This document shows, piece by piece, positions 60,250 through 64,000 of a stretch of DNA of 64,000 bases; the stretch's first letter is position 1, and every line of letters starts with the position of its first letter. This DNA comes from Bacteroidota bacterium. Its GTDB lineage: Bacteria > Bacteroidota > Bacteroidia > Chitinophagales > Chitinophagaceae. The notes beneath the pieces were generated by a model. That model did not search any database. It worked only from the letters and a program-made list of their open reading frames with translations, and was not told the origin of the DNA. The DNA lies in contig JAEZGS010000016.1 of the NCBI GenBank assembly GCA_023437225.1, forward strand, positions 221,330-285,329. The letters are read 5' to 3'. The translations under genes were made by a program, and so were the position numbers.

Positions 60250-62127
60250 ATGAAGATGATCACAACAAATTTTCAACAGAAACTAGCTCCGGCAGAGGGC
60301 AAGCTCGCAACTACCAAGGAATTGGAGTTATGGGTGGAGTCGATCGCCCGCGAAACCGAAGCTACCGACATTTATTGGTGCGACGGTTCAAAAGCAGAAT
60401 ATGATGAAATGTGCGAAAAGCTGGTAGCTAAAGGCACATTTATTCGTTTGAACCAGGAGAAGAGACCAAACAGCTTTGCATGTTTCAGCGACCCGAGTGA
60501 TGTGGCACGGGTTGAGGACAAAACATTCATCTGCAGCCGCCGCAAGCAGGATGCCGGGCCAACCAACAACTGGATGGAGCCTGCCAAGATGAAGGTAATC
60601 CTGAATGGTTTGATGAAAGGTTCAATGAAGGGCCGCACTCTGTATGCGATCCCGTTCTGCATGGGTCCGGTAGGTTCACCTTATGCCCGCTACGGTGTGG
60701 AGGTGACAGATTCTGAGTATGTTGTTGTTAACATGCACATCATGACAAGGATCGGTGTTCAGGTTCTTCCTCACATCGAGCCTAACAACTACGTAAAATG
60801 TATTCACACCATTGGTGCTCCTCTTGAGCCAGGTCAGCAAGACGTAAAATGGCCTTGCAACCCCACTACCAAATACATCTCTCACTTCCCTGAAGAAAGA
60901 CTGGTGATCTCTTATGGTAGCGGCTACGGTGGAAACGCCCTGATGGGTAAAAAGTGTTTCGCACTGCGCATTGCTTCTGTACTTGCACGGGAAGAAAATT
61001 GGTTGGCTGAGCACATGCTGATCATGGGTGTTGAATCTCCCGCGAAAGAAAAAACTTACGTTGCTGCTGCATTCCCAAGTGCCTGCGGTAAAACAAACTT
61101 CTCGATGATGATCCCACCGGCAGAAATGGGCGGTTGGAAAATCACCACTGTTGGTGATGACATCGCCTGGATCCATAAAACAGCCGATGGACATCTCACC
61201 GCAATCAACCCTGAATCCGGATATTTCGGTGTTGCTCCCGGTACTAACTACAAGACTAACCCGAATGCAATGGAATGCATAAAGTCTGATACCATCTTCA
61301 CGAACGTAGCAATCACCCCTGATGGCGACGTTTGGTGGGAAGGCATGACAAAAGAAATTCCAGAAGGATTGACTGACTGGCACGGTAAGCCATACGATCC
61401 GGCCAGCGGAAAGCCTGCAGCTCACCCGAACTCAAGGTTTACAGTAGCAGCTGAAGCAAACCCGGCGATCGATCCAAAATGGAATGATCCTAGTGGAGTT
61501 CCTATTGCAGCTTTCGTATTCGGTGGTCGTCGCAGCACCGTTATTCCACTGGTATCTCAATCATTCAACTGGAGCTTCGGTGTTTATTCAGCAACTACAA
61601 TGGGTAGTGAGATGACCGCTGCAGCGTTCGGTGAGATTGGCAAAGTTAGAAGAGACCCATATGCGATGCTACCCTTCATGGGCTATAACATCGGTGATTA
61701 TATCAACCATTGGTTACAGTTTGGTCGCGAATTGCCAAATCCTCCAAGGATATTTACCGTAAACTGGTTCCGTAAGGACGAGAATGGAAACTTCATCTGG
61801 CCAGGATTTGGACAAAACATGCGCGTGCTCAAATGGATCATCCAACGTGTTAAAGGTGAAACATCAGCAATTGAAAGTCCAATTGGTTGGGTTCCACGTT
61901 ATGAAGACATGGATTGGACAGGTTTGGAAGACTTTACATTTGACCAGTTCGCAAGTGTGATGACCGTTGATCGTGAACCATGGAAGCAGGAACTTCTTTC
62001 TCACGAGCAGCTCTTTGAAACTTTCTATGACAAGTTACCGAAGGAGTTCATTCACATGCGTGAGTTGTTGTTGTCCGCCCTGTGGCGTTCACCCAAACAT
62101 TGGGGTCAGCAGCCTGAGCACGAATAA
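60250..62127 (+). CDS. pckG: Phosphoenolpyruvate carboxykinase (GTP)
   Basis: 625 residues, the GTP-dependent class. The phosphate-binding P loop AFPSACGKTNFSMM is centred on C279-G280-K281-T282. Other family blocks are YGSGYGGNALMGKKCFALRIAS, TTVGDDIAWIHK for metal binding, NPESGYFGVAPGTNYKTNP and GGRRSTVIPLVSQSFNW. It interconverts oxaloacetate and phosphoenolpyruvate, feeding gluconeogenesis or anaplerosis. A second start at 60256 (MITTN) is as likely. It is followed by a terminator and an AspT-type transporter. Confidence 0.97.
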   Translation: MKMITTNFQQKLAPAEGKLATTKELELWVESIARETEATDIYWCDGSKAEYDEMCEKLVAKGTFIRLNQEKRPNSFACFSDPSDVARVEDKTFICSRRKQDAGPTNNWMEPAKMKVILNGLMKGSMKGRTLYAIPFCMGPVGSPYARYGVEVTDSEYVVVNMHIMTRIGVQVLPHIEPNNYVKCIHTIGAPLEPGQQDVKWPCNPTTKYISHFPEERLVISYGSGYGGNALMGKKCFALRIASVLAREENWLAEHMLIMGVESPAKEKTYVAAAFPSACGKTNFSMMIPPAEMGGWKITTVGDDIAWIHKTADGHLTAINPESGYFGVAPGTNYKTNPNAMECIKSDTIFTNVAITPDGDVWWEGMTKEIPEGLTDWHGKPYDPASGKPAAHPNSRFTVAAEANPAIDPKWNDPSGVPIAAFVFGGRRSTVIPLVSQSFNWSFGVYSATTMGSEMTAAAFGEIGKVRRDPYAMLPFMGYNIGDYINHWLQFGRELPNPPRIFTVNWFRKDENGNFIWPGFGQNMRVLKWIIQRVKGETSAIESPIGWVPRYEDMDWTGLEDFTFDQFASVMTVDREPWKQELLSHEQLFETFYDKLPKEFIHMRELLLSALWRSPKHWGQQPEHE

Positions 62128-62149
62128 GAATGGTGTTCGATAGTACTTT

Positions 62150-62197
62150 GGAATAACCATTCTCCTGCCTCATGGCATGGAAATGGTTATTCCTTTT
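62150..62197 (+). terminator. Terminator of pckG
   Basis: GGAATAACCATT and AATGGTTATTCC are perfect 12-base arms around a 20-base loop, followed by TTTT. It separates pckG from the transporter gene. Confidence 0.75.
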
Positions 62198-62217
62198 CTC
62201 TTACCTAATCTGATACT

Positions 62218-63894
62218 ATGAATTGGCTTGTGGACCTGTTTTCAAACCATTCTACTATTGTTTATGTTGTCCTGATCTATTCGATCGTAATTGCATCAGG
62301 TGTAGTTCTTGGAAAATTGGCTTTTAAAGGCGTGAGCTTCGGCATCGCCTGCGTATTGTTCACCGGTATCCTTGCCGGATATCTGGGCTTTACAATAGAA
62401 AAAGAAATACTTGAATTCATCCGCGAATTTGGTTTGATCCTTTTCGTTTATACGATGGGATTGCAGGTGGGTCCGGGTTTCTTTGCATCATTGCAGCGAC
62501 AGGGTCTTAAGATGAATTTCATCATGATGATCTGCGTTCTCTGCAGTACACTGATCGTTATTGCAGTGTATTACTTCACGGATATACCAATGCCCACATT
62601 GGTTGGACTAATGTCGGGTGCTGTTACAAATACACCTGGCCTGGGTGCCGCTCAACAGGCCCTGAAAGAAGTTGCTGTAAATAATCCTGCGCTTCAGAAT
62701 ATGCCCCCGATAGGAACCTTCTATGCTGTTGCATATCCGGGTGGAGTAATGGGCATCATTCTCATGATCATTATGTGCAAATGGATATTTAAAGTAAACA
62801 TCGAAAAAGAAAATAAGCGGCTGTCGAAAAAGAATGCGGAGCGACTTCCGAAGCCCAGCAGGATCCGGTTGAAGGTGTCAAACCCCGCAATAATTGGGAA
62901 ACCGGTTAAAACTTTATTCAATACCCTGCAGTCACATTTTGTTGTATCGAGAGTTTACCACGATTACAATGTAATGCAGGCAACCAAAGAAACGATCCTT
63001 CATAAAGATGACATCATCCTGGTGGTTGCCAGTGAGAAGGACTTTGAAAAATTACGTACGGTAGTAGGTGAAGAAGTGGATTTTGATTTCAGTGTTGACA
63101 ATTCAAATCTTGTATCCAAACCCATACGCATCACTTCCGCTGCCGCATGCACCAAGCCATTGTCAGACATTGACACGATTCACAATTATGGAGTGACCAT
63201 TACACGGGTCATACGTTCAGGGGTTGAATTCATACCGAATGGTCAGACAAGATTACAATTCGGAGATATTGTGAACGTTATCGGCGAAGACAAGAATGTG
63301 GGCGAACTGACAAAGAAACTCGGTAACTCCGAGAAGAAGATGAAGGAACCACACGTTGCAGGATTGTTCTTTGGAATAGCGCTGGGTGTTATTGTGGGAA
63401 GTATTCCTCTTGCCATCCCTGGTTTATCGGTTCCGGTAAAATTAGGCCTTGCAGGTGGTCCGCTGATCATCGCTATCTTAATAAGCAGGTATGCGAGCAT
63501 CGTTCCTCTTACATCTTATGTGTCGCAAAGTGCAAATTATATGGTACGTGAGATAGGTATAGTTCTTTTCCTTGCAAGCGTTGGGATCAAAGCAGGTCCT
63601 GAATTTGTGAAAACGATCCTTTCGTCTGACGGACCAGTTTTCCTTGCCATCGGATTTGCAATCACCACAATACCCCTTGCAGTAACGGCACTGGTTGCAC
63701 ACTTCGCCTATAAGATCAATTTCCTTGAGATATTTGGACTTATGGCGGGATCGCTTACAGATCCACCGGCTCTTGCATTTGCAAACCAGATGACGGGCTC
63801 AGAAGCACCAGCCATCGCATATGCAAGTGTATACCCGATGACTATGTTCTTAAGGATCTTAATACCACAATTACTAATTCTGGCATTTTTATAA
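62218..63894 (+). CDS. AspT/YidE-type transporter with TrkA-C domains
   Basis: 558 residues. Two homologous membrane halves (about 10-190 and 375-558) each carry an AspT-Al-Ex duplication repeat, seen as GLILFVYTMGLQVGPGFFASLQ / GIVLFLASVGIKAGPEFV and GAVTNTPGLGAAQ / GSLTDPPALAFA. Between them lie two TrkA_C-like regulatory domains (about 210-290 and 300-365). AspT exchanges aspartate and alanine; the YidE/YbjL branch is uncharacterised. Position after PEP carboxykinase suggests a dicarboxylate or amino acid substrate, which is inference. Confidence 0.85.
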   Translation: MNWLVDLFSNHSTIVYVVLIYSIVIASGVVLGKLAFKGVSFGIACVLFTGILAGYLGFTIEKEILEFIREFGLILFVYTMGLQVGPGFFASLQRQGLKMNFIMMICVLCSTLIVIAVYYFTDIPMPTLVGLMSGAVTNTPGLGAAQQALKEVAVNNPALQNMPPIGTFYAVAYPGGVMGIILMIIMCKWIFKVNIEKENKRLSKKNAERLPKPSRIRLKVSNPAIIGKPVKTLFNTLQSHFVVSRVYHDYNVMQATKETILHKDDIILVVASEKDFEKLRTVVGEEVDFDFSVDNSNLVSKPIRITSAAACTKPLSDIDTIHNYGVTITRVIRSGVEFIPNGQTRLQFGDIVNVIGEDKNVGELTKKLGNSEKKMKEPHVAGLFFGIALGVIVGSIPLAIPGLSVPVKLGLAGGPLIIAILISRYASIVPLTSYVSQSANYMVREIGIVLFLASVGIKAGPEFVKTILSSDGPVFLAIGFAITTIPLAVTALVAHFAYKINFLEIFGLMAGSLTDPPALAFANQMTGSEAPAIAYASVYPMTMFLRILIPQLLILAFL

Positions 63895-63937
63895 AAATAT
63901 TGTAACGCGTTTTTTTTGTAGTTGTTTAAATGAGAAA

Positions 63938-63970
63938 GGGACTGGATTTCTATCCGGTCTCTCTATTTTT
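63938..63970 (+). terminator. Terminator of the AspT-type transporter
   Basis: GACTGGAT / ATCCGGTC stem (one G-U pair) with loop TTCT, extended by GG/TC, then TCTATTTTT. A good intrinsic terminator. Confidence 0.75.
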
Positions 63971-64000
63971 ACGGAAAGCGGAAAGCGGAAAGCGGGAAGC
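63971..64000. repeat. GCGGAAA-unit short tandem repeat (window end)
   Basis: Four copies of CGGAAAG then CGGGAAG continue to the window edge. It is the reverse complement of the unit at 58033-58073. Confidence 0.75.

Noticed and set aside
60676..61425. 249-residue minus-strand frame
   Set aside because: Antisense to the highly conserved PEP carboxykinase core; a frame shadow.

Overview
The window looks like chromosomal DNA of a Bacteroidota bacterium, most likely of the Chitinophagaceae type. The evidence is direct: type IX secretion C-terminal sorting domains, TAnnTTTG-type -7 promoter boxes, a Nudix-fold arabinose regulator, an Smr-less MutS2, a GTP-type PEP carboxykinase, DUF3606, and many lipoprotein signal peptides. 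Genus assignment is inference; no rRNA or marker gene is present.

Layout. 1-3.6 kb: tail of an oligopeptide-type substrate-binding protein, a lipoprotein MsrA and an Smr-less MutS2. 3.7-7.0 kb: CBS protein, MoaC-MoaB fusion and MoeA (molybdenum cofactor), then an FNR-like regulator facing them. 7.1-19.1 kb: an L-arabinose locus. On the minus strand lie araR (Nudix type), araB, araD, araA, an SSS symporter, a split transketolase and a HAD phosphatase; on the plus strand an aldose epimerase and a GH51 arabinofuranosidase. Together these release, import and isomerise arabinose and feed it to the pentose phosphate pathway. 19.1-26.2 kb: a 1956-residue poly-HAMP hybrid histidine kinase plus a receiver-kinase. 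26.3-28.9 kb: a secreted delta-60-repeat protein. 29.0-33.7 kb: hexuronate operon uxuA-uxaC-kdgA-exuT. 33.7-37.9 kb: a YadA-head/S74 surface protein, a CvfB-like S1 protein, a small sorting-domain protein and an ion channel with an unusual filter. 37.9-39.1 kb: HipA-like kinase plus DUF3037. 39.1-45.8 kb: a CheB-CheR-hybrid kinase-receiver kinase-receiver operon without chemoreceptor or CheA. 46.3-50.3 kb: membrane-anchored GltB-like FMN protein, Rnk/GreA-like protein, OprP-type porin, DUF3606 and a lipoprotein. 50.3-53.3 kb: CopA copper ATPase and an AraC regulator with a metal-binding N-terminus. 53.4-57.4 kb: two tRNA-Ser genes bracketing a LytS/LytR-type system and small envelope proteins. 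57.6-60 kb: DGC-domain protein, esterase, Fe-S-type Rrf2 regulator, QueD/PTPS. 60.2-63.9 kb: PEP carboxykinase and an AspT-type transporter.

The window carries two polysaccharide-sugar pathways (arabinan/arabinoxylan and glucuronate) that converge on central metabolism, two related multi-kinase signalling modules, and several redox- or metal-responsive regulators. I saw no prophage, insertion sequence, CRISPR array or rRNA. Many of the notable signals are non-coding: -7 boxes placed exactly four bases before start codons, palindromic candidate operators, a leader hairpin ahead of the split transketolase, and short-unit minisatellites in intergenic gaps.
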